DNA from: CBDDKS01 sp965230335
GTDB lineage: Bacteria; Pseudomonadota; Gammaproteobacteria; Enterobacterales; Kangiellaceae
NCBI GenBank assembly: GCA_965230335.1
Contig: CBDDKS010000006.1
Location: 1,550,001-1,614,000, forward strand
Reading direction: 5' to 3'
DNA length: 64,000 nucleotides
The notes under the pieces are model-generated. The model searched no databases. It saw only the letters and a program-made list of their open reading frames with translations, and had not been told where the DNA came from. Both the position numbers and the translations under genes were made by a program. Below, in pieces: positions 25,988 to 35,365 of this stretch; the stretch's first letter is position 1; the number at the start of each line of letters is the position of its first letter.

Positions 25988-28000
25988 ATCCATCAGTTAA
26001 ACGAACAACAGCATGCAGCTGTCACGTCAATTGCTGAGCCTTTGTTGGTATTGGCCGGTGCAGGCAGTGGAAAAACCAGTGTTATTACCGCAAAAATTGC
26101 CCACTTAATACAGCGCTGTGATTATAAGGCATCTCATATTGCTGCGGTGACTTTCACCAATAAAGCAGCACGTGAAATGCGAACACGTGTTGATCAATTA
26201 TTGGGTAAAAAAACAACAAAAGGATTAAGTGTTTCCACATTTCATCGTTTGGGTTTGAATATTATTCGTCGTGAATATCAGCATTTAAATTTCAAACAGC
26301 ATTTTACTATTTTTGATGATCAGGATACGTCCAGTTTGTTGAAAGAACTGGGGCATTTGGATAATGCAGGCGATAAGTTAGAACTATCCCAACATCAACA
26401 AAAAATATCCCATTGGAAAAACCAATTTATTACACCCGATCAAGCCATTGCTCAAGCGATTAACCAAGAGGATTTGACCGCAGCTAAATTATTTGCCGCA
26501 TATGATAGAAATATGCGAGCCTATAATGCGGTTGATTTTGATGATTTGATTCGTTACCCCGTTGCTTTATTGCAGGAATACAAAGCGTTACGGGAAAAAT
26601 GGCAAAATAAAATTCGTTATTTACTGGTTGATGAATATCAGGATACCAATAGCTGCCAATATGAATTGATTAAATTAATTTGTGGAACACAAGGTATGAT
26701 GACGGTAGTTGGTGATGATGACCAATCTATTTATTCATGGCGGGGTGCTCAACCGGAAAACTTAAAACAATTAAAAATGGATTATCCAAATTTAAATATT
26801 ATCAAGCTGGAACAAAATTATCGTTCCTGTGGGCGTATTTTACATACCGCTAATATATTAATTCAAAATAATGATCATCTATTTGAAAAAAAACTTTGGT
26901 CACAAAAAGAATATGGAGAGCCTATCCGAGTATTAGTAGCAGAGAATGATAATGATGAGGCCAATCGTGTTGTTACAGAAATATTGGCGCATCAGTTAAG
27001 AGCTGGTACAAGATTTCAGGATTACGCTATTTTGTATCGGGGTAATCATCAATCTAAATTTTTAGAAAAAATATTGGTTGAAAAACAAGTGCCTTATAAA
27101 GTCAGTGGCAGTACATCCTTTTTTGCGCGCAGTGAAATAAAAGATATCATGGCCTACCTTCGATTATTAATTAATCTGGATGATGATAATGCCTTTTTAA
27201 GAATAGTAAATCGTCCAAAACGGGAAATAGGACCAACCACTCTGGAAAAATTAGGTGCTTATGCTCAAGAGCGACATATCAGTTTATTTAGTGCCTGTTT
27301 TGAATTAGGTTTGGAACAGCATCTTTCTGGAAAAGGATTAGCCGCCATAAAACGATTTGCAAAAATGATAACGATTGCCAGTGATAATTTACAAAGAGGT
27401 AATAGTTTTGCCGTTATTCAGGATTTAATTCAATCTATTGATTATCAAACTTGGTTGTATGAACAGGCTTCCAGTCCTGTTGCTGCAGAATTTAAATGGG
27501 GTAATGTTCAACAATTATTATCCTGGATAGAGCAAGGCATTGACAATAATCAGCAGGAAGATAATCCGGTTGCGGTCACGATCAATCGTTTGCAGCTTAG
27601 GGAAATGATTGAAAATAATGAAGAGGAAGAGCAGGACAACCAAGTACAATTAATGACATTACATGCTTCCAAAGGATTAGAATTCCCACATGTTTATCTT
27701 GTTGGTATGGAAGAAGAATTACTGCCTCATCTAACCAGTATCGAAGAAGAGAATATTGAAGAGGAACGCCGTTTAGCTTATGTAGGCGTGACACGGGCAC
27801 AACAAACGCTAACCTTAACCTATGCCCAACAAAGAAAGCGATATGGACATTTACATAATACAGAACCGAGTCGCTTTTTAATGGAGCTTCCTAAAGACGA
27901 TCTCATTTGGGAAGGCCAGAATACTACAGAGATATCAGAAGAACAGATACGAGAGAAAGGCCGGGAACAATTGGATAAACTGAGAAAAATGTTGATATAA
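25988..28000 (+). CDS. rep: ATP-dependent DNA helicase Rep (apparent ATC start)
   Basis: A superfamily 1A 3'-5' helicase that helps forks past bound proteins. Walker A is LAGAGSGKT, then FTNKAAREMRTR (Ia), DEYQDTN (II), VGDDDQSIYSWRGA (III), LEQNYRS (IV), LMTLHASKGLEF (V) and RRLAYVGVTRA (VI). No ATG, GTG or TTG lies between the in-frame TAA at 25982-25984 and the Q-motif LNEQQHAAV. The first TTG (26042) would delete the Q motif. Starting at ATC 25988, preceded by GGGGA, gives 670 residues, the normal Rep length. ATC is a rare initiator; a point change or base-call error is the alternative. Confidence 0.88.
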   Translation: MHQLNEQQHAAVTSIAEPLLVLAGAGSGKTSVITAKIAHLIQRCDYKASHIAAVTFTNKAAREMRTRVDQLLGKKTTKGLSVSTFHRLGLNIIRREYQHLNFKQHFTIFDDQDTSSLLKELGHLDNAGDKLELSQHQQKISHWKNQFITPDQAIAQAINQEDLTAAKLFAAYDRNMRAYNAVDFDDLIRYPVALLQEYKALREKWQNKIRYLLVDEYQDTNSCQYELIKLICGTQGMMTVVGDDDQSIYSWRGAQPENLKQLKMDYPNLNIIKLEQNYRSCGRILHTANILIQNNDHLFEKKLWSQKEYGEPIRVLVAENDNDEANRVVTEILAHQLRAGTRFQDYAILYRGNHQSKFLEKILVEKQVPYKVSGSTSFFARSEIKDIMAYLRLLINLDDDNAFLRIVNRPKREIGPTTLEKLGAYAQERHISLFSACFELGLEQHLSGKGLAAIKRFAKMITIASDNLQRGNSFAVIQDLIQSIDYQTWLYEQASSPVAAEFKWGNVQQLLSWIEQGIDNNQQEDNPVAVTINRLQLREMIENNEEEEQDNQVQLMTLHASKGLEFPHVYLVGMEEELLPHLTSIEEENIEEERRLAYVGVTRAQQTLTLTYAQQRKRYGHLHNTEPSRFLMELPKDDLIWEGQNTTEISEEQIREKGREQLDKLRKMLI

Positions 28001-28048
28001 ATTTCATATAAAAGTGACGCATTTGGAGTATAATTTAGTTATACTCAT

Positions 28049-28101
28049 TAGGGTCTGTTGCTCTTTTACAGGTTAAGCCTGTAAAAGAGCAACAGACCCT
28101 A
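28049..28101. repeat. Perfect palindrome resembling fused insertion-element ends
   Basis: A 23-bp perfect inverted repeat, 28050-28072 and 28078-28100 (outer end AGGGTCTGTTG, inner end TTTTACAGG), separated by TTAAG. It is framed by TA on both sides, consistent with a two-base target duplication. It lies between the rep stop and a DUF2390-like gene. It may be a collapsed MITE or a terminator; no T-run follows the stem directly. Confidence 0.7.
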
Positions 28102-28142
28102 TTTGTAATGCTTAAAATACTCTTTTTTAATTGATTGATAAC

Positions 28143-28712
28143 ATGAAGAAAAACGAAACACAAAAAACAGATTTCTGGCAATTCAGTCTTGACTTTTATA
28201 AAGATAAAGATGTAAAAAATACCTGTTTGATTCTTCAAAATGAATACCAGTTCCAAGTAAATATTATTTTATTCTTACTTTGGTATTCAGCTAGTTATCA
28301 TAAAATGCTGTCTAAAGAACAAATACAGGAACTGATGCTGATTGTTGAACAAAAAGTATTATTGACAGATGAGTTCAGATCGTTTCGTAGGGATTTTTGG
28401 CAAAAATTAAATAAAGCGGGTGAGCCCTTACCATCAGAGTCCATCAAACAGGCATTAGTGGACGTCGAGATAAGCCTGGAAGCAGAAATACAGAGTACTA
28501 TCATTGAGCATATGGCTTCAGAATTGCAGGATAATCATGCTAAGTCTTCCACACATTCAAACTATATAGAGCTTGATTTTATTGCCAGCGAAAATTTAGA
28601 AAGATATTTTTATCTTATTCATCCAGGCACGCATGATCAAAACATCTGGACTGCATTACAAATTTTGGTTTCACATTTGGCAATTATGCTAGACAACGAC
28701 TCAGCAGCTTAG
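28143..28712 (+). CDS. TIGR02444/DUF2390 family protein
   Basis: A 189-residue, mostly helical cytoplasmic protein. The start FWQFSLDFYKDKDVKNTCLILQNEY and FLLWYSAS match the TIGR02444 pattern (a short gammaproteobacterial protein of unknown function). The central RSFRRDFWQKLNKAG is typical. An in-frame TTG at 28131 would add four residues; the ATG is preferred. It follows the palindrome by about 40 bases. Confidence 0.7.
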   Translation: MKKNETQKTDFWQFSLDFYKDKDVKNTCLILQNEYQFQVNIILFLLWYSASYHKMLSKEQIQELMLIVEQKVLLTDEFRSFRRDFWQKLNKAGEPLPSESIKQALVDVEISLEAEIQSTIIEHMASELQDNHAKSSTHSNYIELDFIASENLERYFYLIHPGTHDQNIWTALQILVSHLAIMLDNDSAA

Positions 28713-28892
28713 GAATTGTTACTTTTTTTTATTTAAATCTCAAAGAATGGAATCGTTATTTTGTGTAAAGACAATAATTTTTTGTAACAAATTCTCTCTT
28801 TTATATTCATTCGTATTTGCTATTGTGTAGACGTTGAGTTTTTCTCAATATATTCAACTTAACTTAATTCTACCCATTTGAGGAGTTTACAC

Positions 28893-29489
28893 ATGAAACA
28901 ATTAATCACTGCTGTTGTATTAAGTTTAATGGCAAGTATCAGTTTTGCTGGTGTTAAAGCGGGTCAAAAAGCACCTGACTTCACTTTAACCGATACCCAT
29001 GGTAAAACACATTCATTATCAGATTTTAAAGGTAAATACACAGTTATTGAGTGGACAAATTATGACTGTCCTTTTGTTAAGAAGCACTACAAAGAAGGGC
29101 ATATGCAGAAATTACAGAAAGAGCTTACTGCAAAAAATATCGTTTGGTTATCTGTTAATTCTTCAGCAAAAGGTAAGCAAGGTCAGTTTTCTGATCATGA
29201 AGCGAACAATCGAATGGAAAAAATGAATGCGAAACCTACTGCATATTTACAAGATATCAGTGGTAAAGTCGGTAAACTTTATAGTGCAAAATCAACACCA
29301 CAAATGTTTGTATTAGATAAAAACCATAAAGTGGTTTATGCTGGTGCAATTGATAGCATTCGTTCAGCAAAAACAAAAGATATTTCTAAAGCAACTAACT
29401 ATGTTAAGCAAGCATTAAATGAAGTTATGAATGGACAGAAAGTTTCTGTCGATTTTACACCGTCTTATGGCTGCTCTGTAAAATACTAA
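28893..29489 (+). CDS. Exported redoxin (AhpC/TSA-like)
   Basis: A 198-residue periplasmic thioredoxin-fold protein. Signal peptide MKQLITAVVLSLMASISFA, cleavage before G20. The fold starts KAPDFTLTDTHGKTHSLSDFKGK, with EWTNYDCPFVKKHY carrying a single active-site cysteine, as in the peroxiredoxin-like family annotated as redoxin or thioredoxin family protein; a second Cys sits at the C terminus (YGCSVKY). GAGGAG precedes ATG 28893; an upstream in-frame ATG-less extension to 28878 is not needed. A strong terminator follows. Confidence 0.85.
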   Translation: MKQLITAVVLSLMASISFAGVKAGQKAPDFTLTDTHGKTHSLSDFKGKYTVIEWTNYDCPFVKKHYKEGHMQKLQKELTAKNIVWLSVNSSAKGKQGQFSDHEANNRMEKMNAKPTAYLQDISGKVGKLYSAKSTPQMFVLDKNHKVVYAGAIDSIRSAKTKDISKATNYVKQALNEVMNGQKVSVDFTPSYGCSVKY

Positions 29490-29507
29490 TTAAAAAGTAT
29501 TTCATTA

Positions 29508-29545
29508 AAACCCTATGATTTATTTTAAATCATAGGGTTTTTTAT
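29508..29545 (+). terminator. Rho-independent terminator after the redoxin gene
   Basis: AAACCCTATGATTT (29508-29521) pairs with AAATCATAGGGTTT (29527-29540) over a five-base loop, followed by TTTATTT. The symmetric A/T ends could serve both strands. Confidence 0.88.
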
Positions 29546-29622
29546 TTGTTTCCATCGAAGTTTATTGGTAGTCTAAATAACCTCGAATAGATGATCAAAC
29601 ATTTATAAATGTGAGGCAGACT

Positions 29623-30675
29623 ATGCAATATCAAAAATTAGGAAGTAGTGACATCAATGTATCTGAAGTATGTTTGGGAACAATGACATTTGGGGAGCAA
29701 ACAGATTTAAGCGATGCTCACCAACAAATGGATTATGCTTTTAATCAGGGTGTGAATTTTTTTGATACAGCTGAGATGTACGCTGTACCTCCTAAGCCAC
29801 AAACTCAAGGAGCAACAGAGGAAATCATGGGCAAATGGTTTGCAAACAATTCAGAAAAACGTGAAAAGATTATTGTGGCTACAAAAATTGCCGGTCCTGG
29901 TGTTTCCTGGATTAGAGAAGGTGCGCCTATTTCAGCAGAATCTATTTTTATGGCAGTTGAACAGTCTCTCGCCAGACTGCAATTGGATTATATTGATTTA
30001 TATCAACTACACTGGCCTAATCGAACAAGTCCTCATTTTTCAAAGCATTGGCCGGGAATGGTTGATCATAGTCAGGTTGATACAGAGAAAGCACGCTCTG
30101 AAAAACGAGAAATCTTACAGGCATTGGATGAATGTATAAAGGCTGGAAAAATACGTTATGTTGGTTTATCCAATGAAACACCTTGGGGTATTAAGGAATA
30201 TCTTCAGATTGCCAGGCAGTATAATTTACCTGAAGTTATTTCAACACAACATGAATTTAGTTTATTGCACCTAAAGGATATTCCTTATGTACTGGAAACC
30301 TGCGTTCTGGATAACGTGGCTTATTTACCCTGGTCACCATTAGCGGGTGGTGCTTTAACTGGAAAATATCGTCATGGTCAACGACCAGAAAATTGTCGTT
30401 GGTCTATGTCACAGCGTAATGGTTTATTTCGAGATACAACAAGAACAGAATCTGCTATTGATGCTTTTTATGAAGTGGCGGCCAAGCACCGTATGACATT
30501 GACTGCACTATCACTTGCCTGGGTTTATCAATATCCAGGTGTGGCCTCTACCATTATTGGAGCCAGTAATATTACACAATTACATGAAAATCTGGCGGCA
30601 TATGATATTGAGTTAACGAAAGAGATATTAAAGGATATCGATGCTGTTATTCGGCAGTTTCCTTTGCCTTTTTGA
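29623..30675 (+). CDS. tas: Aldo/keto reductase, Tas-like
   Basis: An NADP-dependent aldo/keto reductase of 350 residues, close to E. coli Tas. Catalytic residues are visible: Asp in NFFDTAEMY, Tyr (AEMYAVPPKP), Lys (IVATKIAG) and His (YQLHWPNR). The Tas-like inserts KPQTQGATEEIMGKW and RTSPHFSKHWPGM are present. C-terminal cofactor motif STIIGASNITQL. ATG 29623 is preferred to GTG 29611 because of GAGG eight bases upstream. Confidence 0.9.
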   Translation: MQYQKLGSSDINVSEVCLGTMTFGEQTDLSDAHQQMDYAFNQGVNFFDTAEMYAVPPKPQTQGATEEIMGKWFANNSEKREKIIVATKIAGPGVSWIREGAPISAESIFMAVEQSLARLQLDYIDLYQLHWPNRTSPHFSKHWPGMVDHSQVDTEKARSEKREILQALDECIKAGKIRYVGLSNETPWGIKEYLQIARQYNLPEVISTQHEFSLLHLKDIPYVLETCVLDNVAYLPWSPLAGGALTGKYRHGQRPENCRWSMSQRNGLFRDTTRTESAIDAFYEVAAKHRMTLTALSLAWVYQYPGVASTIIGASNITQLHENLAAYDIELTKEILKDIDAVIRQFPLPF

Positions 30676-30879
30676 GTAAAATAGTCTGACTCAGTTATAT
30701 GTAGTTGAGGTTATTCACATCTTTTTTCAAACCATTTGAATATAGAGATAAATTTTTAAATAATTTAAGACAAAAGGATTTATTTTTGACAGTTTTTGTG
30801 ATTCTGACTAAGTTTAAATAAAAGAGCATACTTTTTTGTCATTTTGATGACAAAAATATTAATTTATAAGGTTGGTTTT

Positions 30880-31437
30880 ATGGCGTTAATCAGTAAGTTT
30901 ATTTTTTTAAGTGGTTTACTGTTGTTTATATCAACGGGGATAGCATATCAGGATAATAAAAAAATATTGGATAAAAGTGATACAAGCTTACGGAAAACGA
31001 ACTTATCACTATTAACAAAAACAAATAGATTAATAAAAAAGGACAGATTACATGTTTTACAAAAGGAAACACAGCAGCTCTTAAAACAAAATACAAACTA
31101 TCATTGGAGCAAATTTAATAAATGGCAAATACCCTATAAAAATATTTCAAATGCACATTTGTTGGATATGGTTTATACCGAGTTGATGAAAATAAAACGG
31201 TCTTATACTTCTGCAGAAATATTAACGATAAAAATTATTAATCATTCAGATAATAAAAGGTCGGTATTATCAGAAATTATGATTACACTTGAAAAGGAAT
31301 CATCAGGTATTAAAGAAACACAAGTCATTTTATCAAAAATACGTCATCACGAATTTAATGGAACGATTTTAAAATCTGAACAAAAAGATTTGATATTAAC
31401 ATCATCCATAACACGCTTTGTTACAGCAACTAAGTAA
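30880..31437 (+). CDS. Exported or membrane-anchored hypothetical protein
   Basis: A 185-residue protein with an N-terminal hydrophobic segment (SKFIFLSGLLLFISTGIAY) that is a signal peptide or anchor. The rest is lysine-rich and predicted helical, then β (AEILTIKIINHSDNKRSVLSEIMITLEKE). ATG 30880 has an AAGG box; an upstream ATG at 30847 would add 11 residues. No family recognised. Confidence 0.6.
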   Translation: MALISKFIFLSGLLLFISTGIAYQDNKKILDKSDTSLRKTNLSLLTKTNRLIKKDRLHVLQKETQQLLKQNTNYHWSKFNKWQIPYKNISNAHLLDMVYTELMKIKRSYTSAEILTIKIINHSDNKRSVLSEIMITLEKESSGIKETQVILSKIRHHEFNGTILKSEQKDLILTSSITRFVTATK

Positions 31438-31496
31438 TATAATCTGAATTCTGGATAATATAAGTTAAATAAGATAGTATTTAGATGAGATAATAT

Positions 31497-32081
31497 TTAA
31501 TGGGTTGGATGTTTTTTCTCAATAATTTGGCAATTATTAATTTCATTGGCTTGCAATCGATGACGAACCGATTCGGCTTTACGTTTCTTTAAAAAGGGAC
31601 CTAATTGTACCCGATGCCATTCTCCCTGGTTATTGGAAATCACAATTTCTGCGTTAAAACCGGATAATGCAATTTTTGCTTTTAAGGATTCAGCACGTTC
31701 TTTTTTTCTAAAAGAACCACAGGGCATCATATAAAATTTATTAGAAGATTCATTTGTTTTAAGTTGATCTTTAGGAATGGTAACTTCCTGACTTTGTAAA
31801 ATATCATGATACTCATACTCTAATGGTGATAGCTGATCTTCTGTGATGATCTCTTCTTGATTATCAGTGGGTACTTTATTGTCGGGTAATGTGTTGATTT
31901 GTTCAGGTTGTGACTTTTGAATAACTTCAGGTCGCCACTTTAAATAAATTAAAAAGGCAATTAGCAAGCCAATAATGATGCCTGTACTTAATATTAAAGG
32001 CAAAGACAGTGGTTTTTGTTTTTTTGTTGCACCACTTCGTTTTCGCCTTTTGGTCTTTTGTTTAGAATAATCTCTTGACAT
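31497..32081 (-). CDS. SPOR-domain membrane protein (FtsN-like)
   Basis: A 194-residue bitopic membrane protein: basic cytoplasmic head (KQKTKRRKRSGATKKQK), one transmembrane helix (about 26-47), a proline/acid-rich periplasmic linker, and a C-terminal SPOR domain (about 115-190; FYMMPCGSFRKKERAESLKAKI, WHRVQLGPF) that binds denuded septal peptidoglycan. It follows argS by 31 bases, a common gammaproteobacterial arrangement for FtsN-type genes. Confidence 0.85.
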   Translation of the reverse strand: MSRDYSKQKTKRRKRSGATKKQKPLSLPLILSTGIIIGLLIAFLIYLKWRPEVIQKSQPEQINTLPDNKVPTDNQEEIITEDQLSPLEYEYHDILQSQEVTIPKDQLKTNESSNKFYMMPCGSFRKKERAESLKAKIALSGFNAEIVISNNQGEWHRVQLGPFLKKRKAESVRHRLQANEINNCQIIEKKHPTH

Positions 32082-32112
32082 AATAGTGAATAAAATTTCC
32101 AGATAATGGATA

Positions 32113-33816
32113 TTACATACTTTCAGGGGCAGAGATACCTAACAGATCCAAACCATTGGCTAAAATTTGTTTTGCTGCACAGATTAAACACAAGCGAGCT
32201 TGACATAGTTCATGATCATCCATAATCCATCGATGTTCAGTATGTTCATTGCCAGCCTGGTAATAACTATGAATGTCTGTAGCCAGTTCTCTCAGATAAT
32301 GTGCAACACTATGAGGTTCGTATTGAATTGCAGCCTGGCGAACCAGTGTTTGATATTGTCTCAATCGATCCAATAATTTTATTTCAGCATCTAACGTGAG
32401 TTTGCTTAAATGTAAATAACCGGTATCTTTATTGAAAGCAATATTGTGCTCCGGTAGTTTTCTAAATGCACTACAGATACGTGCATGAGCATACTGAATA
32501 TAGTACACAGGATTTTCATTGGTTTGTGAACGTGCCAAATCAATATCAAAAGTGAGCTGTGAATCGGGTCTTCGGGCAACAAGAAAATAACGGGTTGCAT
32601 CACATCCCACTTCATCAATTAAATCACGTAAAGTAACATAACTGCCGGCGCGTTTAGCAATTTTCACTTCTTCTCCACCACGCATCACGGTAACCATTTG
32701 ATGTAAGACATAAGAAGGATAACCTTGAGGAATATCTTTTTCTAATGCCTGCAGGCCAGCTCTGACACGTGTAATAGTACTATGGTGGTCGGCGCCCTGC
32801 TCATTAATAACGGATTTAAAACCTCTTTGCCATTTATTTAAATGATAGGCGACATCAGGTACAAAATAAGTGTAATGTCCATCTGCTTTACGCATAACAC
32901 GATCTTTATCGTCACCAAATTCGGTTGTTTTTAACCAGAGAGCCTGGTCTTTTTCATAAGTATGACCATTATCCATCAATGTTTTAACAATCGATTCAAC
33001 GGAACCATCTTTATAGAGATCAGATTCCAGAAAATAAACATCAAAATCTATAGAGAATGCCTTAAGATCCAAATCCTGTTCATGTCTTAAGTAGGTAACA
33101 GAAAACTCCTGGATAGCTTGCAAGTTATCGATATCGCCTTGAGCAGTGATGTGTTTATCAACCGATTCGACGGTATCCTTTTTAAGATAAGATTGAGCTA
33201 TATCAGCAATATAATCACCTTTATACCAGTCATCCTGCCATTGTGCAGAATCTGGTGTTATATCTTTGCAACGTGCCTGAACAGATAAGGCCAGGTTTTT
33301 AATTTGTTGTCCGGCATCATTATAGTAAAATTCTCTTGTGACATCCCAACCACTGTTTTGGAGTAAACGGCAAATGGAATCACCTATAACAGCACCACGA
33401 CCATGTCCAACATGTAATGGTCCAGTAGGGTTTGCTGAAACAAACTCCACTTGTATGGGCTGTTGTTGGCCATCCTGGTTTTTTCCATAATCACAGCCAA
33501 TCTCCAGGATATCTTTTATAATTTGTGTTTGTGCAGATTGGGATAAAAAGAAATTAATAAAACCAGGACCTGCAATTTCAGTTTTATCAAGAATATCGGC
33601 ATCCTTAATAGCATTGATGATTTCCTGAGCCATATCACGTGGCGCATAGCCTGCTTTCTTTGACAGCATCATAGCCAGATTCGTTGCAAAATCACCATGT
33701 GATTTTTCCTTAGTATAGTTTAAATGAATCTCTACAGAGAGATCTTCAGGCAATATGTTGTCTTGTTTCAGTTGCTTTACAGCATCTTCAAGTAATTTTT
33801 GTAAGATAGATTTCAT
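32113..33816 (-). CDS. argS: Arginyl-tRNA synthetase
   Basis: A class I synthetase charging tRNA-Arg. The 567-residue protein has the Add-1 N-terminal domain (about 1-110), the HIGH motif as HVGHGRG after EFVSANPTGPL, the central Rossmann region with YYNDAGQQ, a degenerate KMSKS region (GEEVKIAKRAG), and a C-terminal anticodon-binding DALR domain (YIQYAHARICSAFRKL). Length is normal. Confidence 0.95.
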   Translation of the reverse strand: MKSILQKLLEDAVKQLKQDNILPEDLSVEIHLNYTKEKSHGDFATNLAMMLSKKAGYAPRDMAQEIINAIKDADILDKTEIAGPGFINFFLSQSAQTQIIKDILEIGCDYGKNQDGQQQPIQVEFVSANPTGPLHVGHGRGAVIGDSICRLLQNSGWDVTREFYYNDAGQQIKNLALSVQARCKDITPDSAQWQDDWYKGDYIADIAQSYLKKDTVESVDKHITAQGDIDNLQAIQEFSVTYLRHEQDLDLKAFSIDFDVYFLESDLYKDGSVESIVKTLMDNGHTYEKDQALWLKTTEFGDDKDRVMRKADGHYTYFVPDVAYHLNKWQRGFKSVINEQGADHHSTITRVRAGLQALEKDIPQGYPSYVLHQMVTVMRGGEEVKIAKRAGSYVTLRDLIDEVGCDATRYFLVARRPDSQLTFDIDLARSQTNENPVYYIQYAHARICSAFRKLPEHNIAFNKDTGYLHLSKLTLDAEIKLLDRLRQYQTLVRQAAIQYEPHSVAHYLRELATDIHSYYQAGNEHTEHRWIMDDHELCQARLCLICAAKQILANGLDLLGISAPESM

Positions 33817-34112
33817 TCATCAAATCGTAAATAGGTAAAATAACTATTATGCTTGATTCTTGATAAAATTTCGAGCACAAAAGTTTTCTATCTTAAAGAA
33901 TAAGTTGGGTATGGATGTGTAAACCTAATATCAAAGCACTACGTCTACCCATGGAGTATCCAAGAATGCCTGTTTTGGTGGTGATGATAGGTATAATTTA
34001 AGAGGTTCCAGGTAATGTGGCAAGATGTGATTCAACTTTAATGTATCATCATTTCTCATTATGATAAGCTTTCAATATCTGTGCTCATTGAGGTTATGAG
34101 AGATTTTCAATC

Positions 34113-35252
34113 ATGGTGCCATTAGAAGACAATAATCCATTAAATGAAAAGCGACAAGAGATTGATCAACTGGATAAAGCCCTTGTCGAATTATTGGTAA
34201 AACGTAGCCAGTTGGTCAAAGAAGTTGCCGATATTAAAAGTCAGTCAAGCCGGCGTCTTTATGAACCAGAACGTGAAGATGAGTTGATTTCCCAACGTCG
34301 GCAAGAAGCATCAAATTCCAATTTATCACCGAAGTTAATTGAAGATTTATTAAGACGTGTTATGCGGGATTCTTATCAACTGCAATCACAACAAGGTTAT
34401 GCAAAAGTCACATCGAATTGTGAAGAAGTAGTCATTATTGGTGGTCAAGGTGCGTTAGGTCAGTTATTTGTTCATTTATTTACTCATTCGGGTTATCAGG
34501 TACATATTGTAGAAAAGGATAATTGGCACCAGGCAGAAGATTATTTTGCCAGAGCCGGTTTGGTCATTGTTGCTGTTCCCATTGAAATAACGTCGTCTGT
34601 CATTAAAAAATTGACCAAATTACCTAAAGATTGTGTTCTGGCAGATTTAACCAGTATCAAACAACAGCCTCTTAAAGACATGCTCTCTGTTCATTCGGGT
34701 CCTGTTGTTGGATTACATCCCATGTTTGGACCGGATATTCACCATTTGGCGAAGCAGTTGATTATTGTTTGTGAAGGGAGATTCGCACCGGCTTACCAAT
34801 GGTTAATTGAACAACTGAAAATTTGGGGGGCCCATTGTTATGAGACATCGGCAGACAGTCATGATAAGGCGATGGCCAGTATCCAGTCTTTACGACATTT
34901 TACAACCTATGTGTATGGGCTGTATTTATTTCATCAGGAGTTGAATGTTAAAGAATTATTGGATATGAGCTCACCAATTTATCGTCTGGAATTAACTATG
35001 GTAGGCCGATTATTTGCACAAAACCCAGAGCTTTATGCAGATATATTAATGTCATCAGAAAATAATCTGGCTTTGGCAAAACAATTTTATAATACGATGG
35101 GAGAAGTCATTCAGTTAATTGAAACAAAAGATAAAAAACAATTTGTGGATAATTTTAATAAAATAAACGAATGGTTTGGCGCATTTACACAGATATTTTT
35201 GGAAGAAAGTAGAGAGTTATTACAGATGGCAAAAGATAGAGAACATGAATAA
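34113..35252 (+). CDS. tyrA: Chorismate mutase / prephenate dehydrogenase (T-protein)
   Basis: A bifunctional enzyme of tyrosine synthesis. Residues about 10-90 form an AroQ chorismate mutase (RQEIDQLDKALVELLVKRSQLVKEVADIK, LYEPEREDELI). Residues about 105-375 form prephenate dehydrogenase: NAD motif VVIIGGQGALGQLFVHLF and active-site LHPMFGPD with the conserved His. Length 379 residues agrees with enterobacterial TyrA. A terminator follows the stop. Confidence 0.95.
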   Translation: MVPLEDNNPLNEKRQEIDQLDKALVELLVKRSQLVKEVADIKSQSSRRLYEPEREDELISQRRQEASNSNLSPKLIEDLLRRVMRDSYQLQSQQGYAKVTSNCEEVVIIGGQGALGQLFVHLFTHSGYQVHIVEKDNWHQAEDYFARAGLVIVAVPIEITSSVIKKLTKLPKDCVLADLTSIKQQPLKDMLSVHSGPVVGLHPMFGPDIHHLAKQLIIVCEGRFAPAYQWLIEQLKIWGAHCYETSADSHDKAMASIQSLRHFTTYVYGLYLFHQELNVKELLDMSSPIYRLELTMVGRLFAQNPELYADILMSSENNLALAKQFYNTMGEVIQLIETKDKKQFVDNFNKINEWFGAFTQIFLEESRELLQMAKDREHE

Positions 35253-35308
35253 TTAATCTTAGTTCTGGATAAGAAAAGCTGCTCAGTGTTAAAAGATAAA
35301 CAGCCCCT

Positions 35309-35345
35309 AAAAAAGCCCTAAAAATATTTAGGGCTTTTTTAGAGT
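35309..35345 (+). terminator. Rho-independent terminator after tyrA
   Basis: AAAAAAGCCCTAAA (35309-35322) pairs with TTTAGGGCTTTTTT (35327-35340). The A and T runs at either end could make it bidirectional, also ending the minus-strand PBP-like gene at 35366. Confidence 0.88.
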
Positions 35346-35365
35346 TTTTTTACGGTATAAGTTAG

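Noticed and set aside
26042..28000. UvrD as the identity of the helicase
   Set aside because: Length of about 670 residues and the Rep-like motif set fit Rep better, and it is not next to yigB where uvrD would lie.
33817..34112. Possible decayed gene or RNA between argS and tyrA
   Set aside because: Multiple stops in all frames and no stable structure or RNA family seen; likely just the divergent promoter region.
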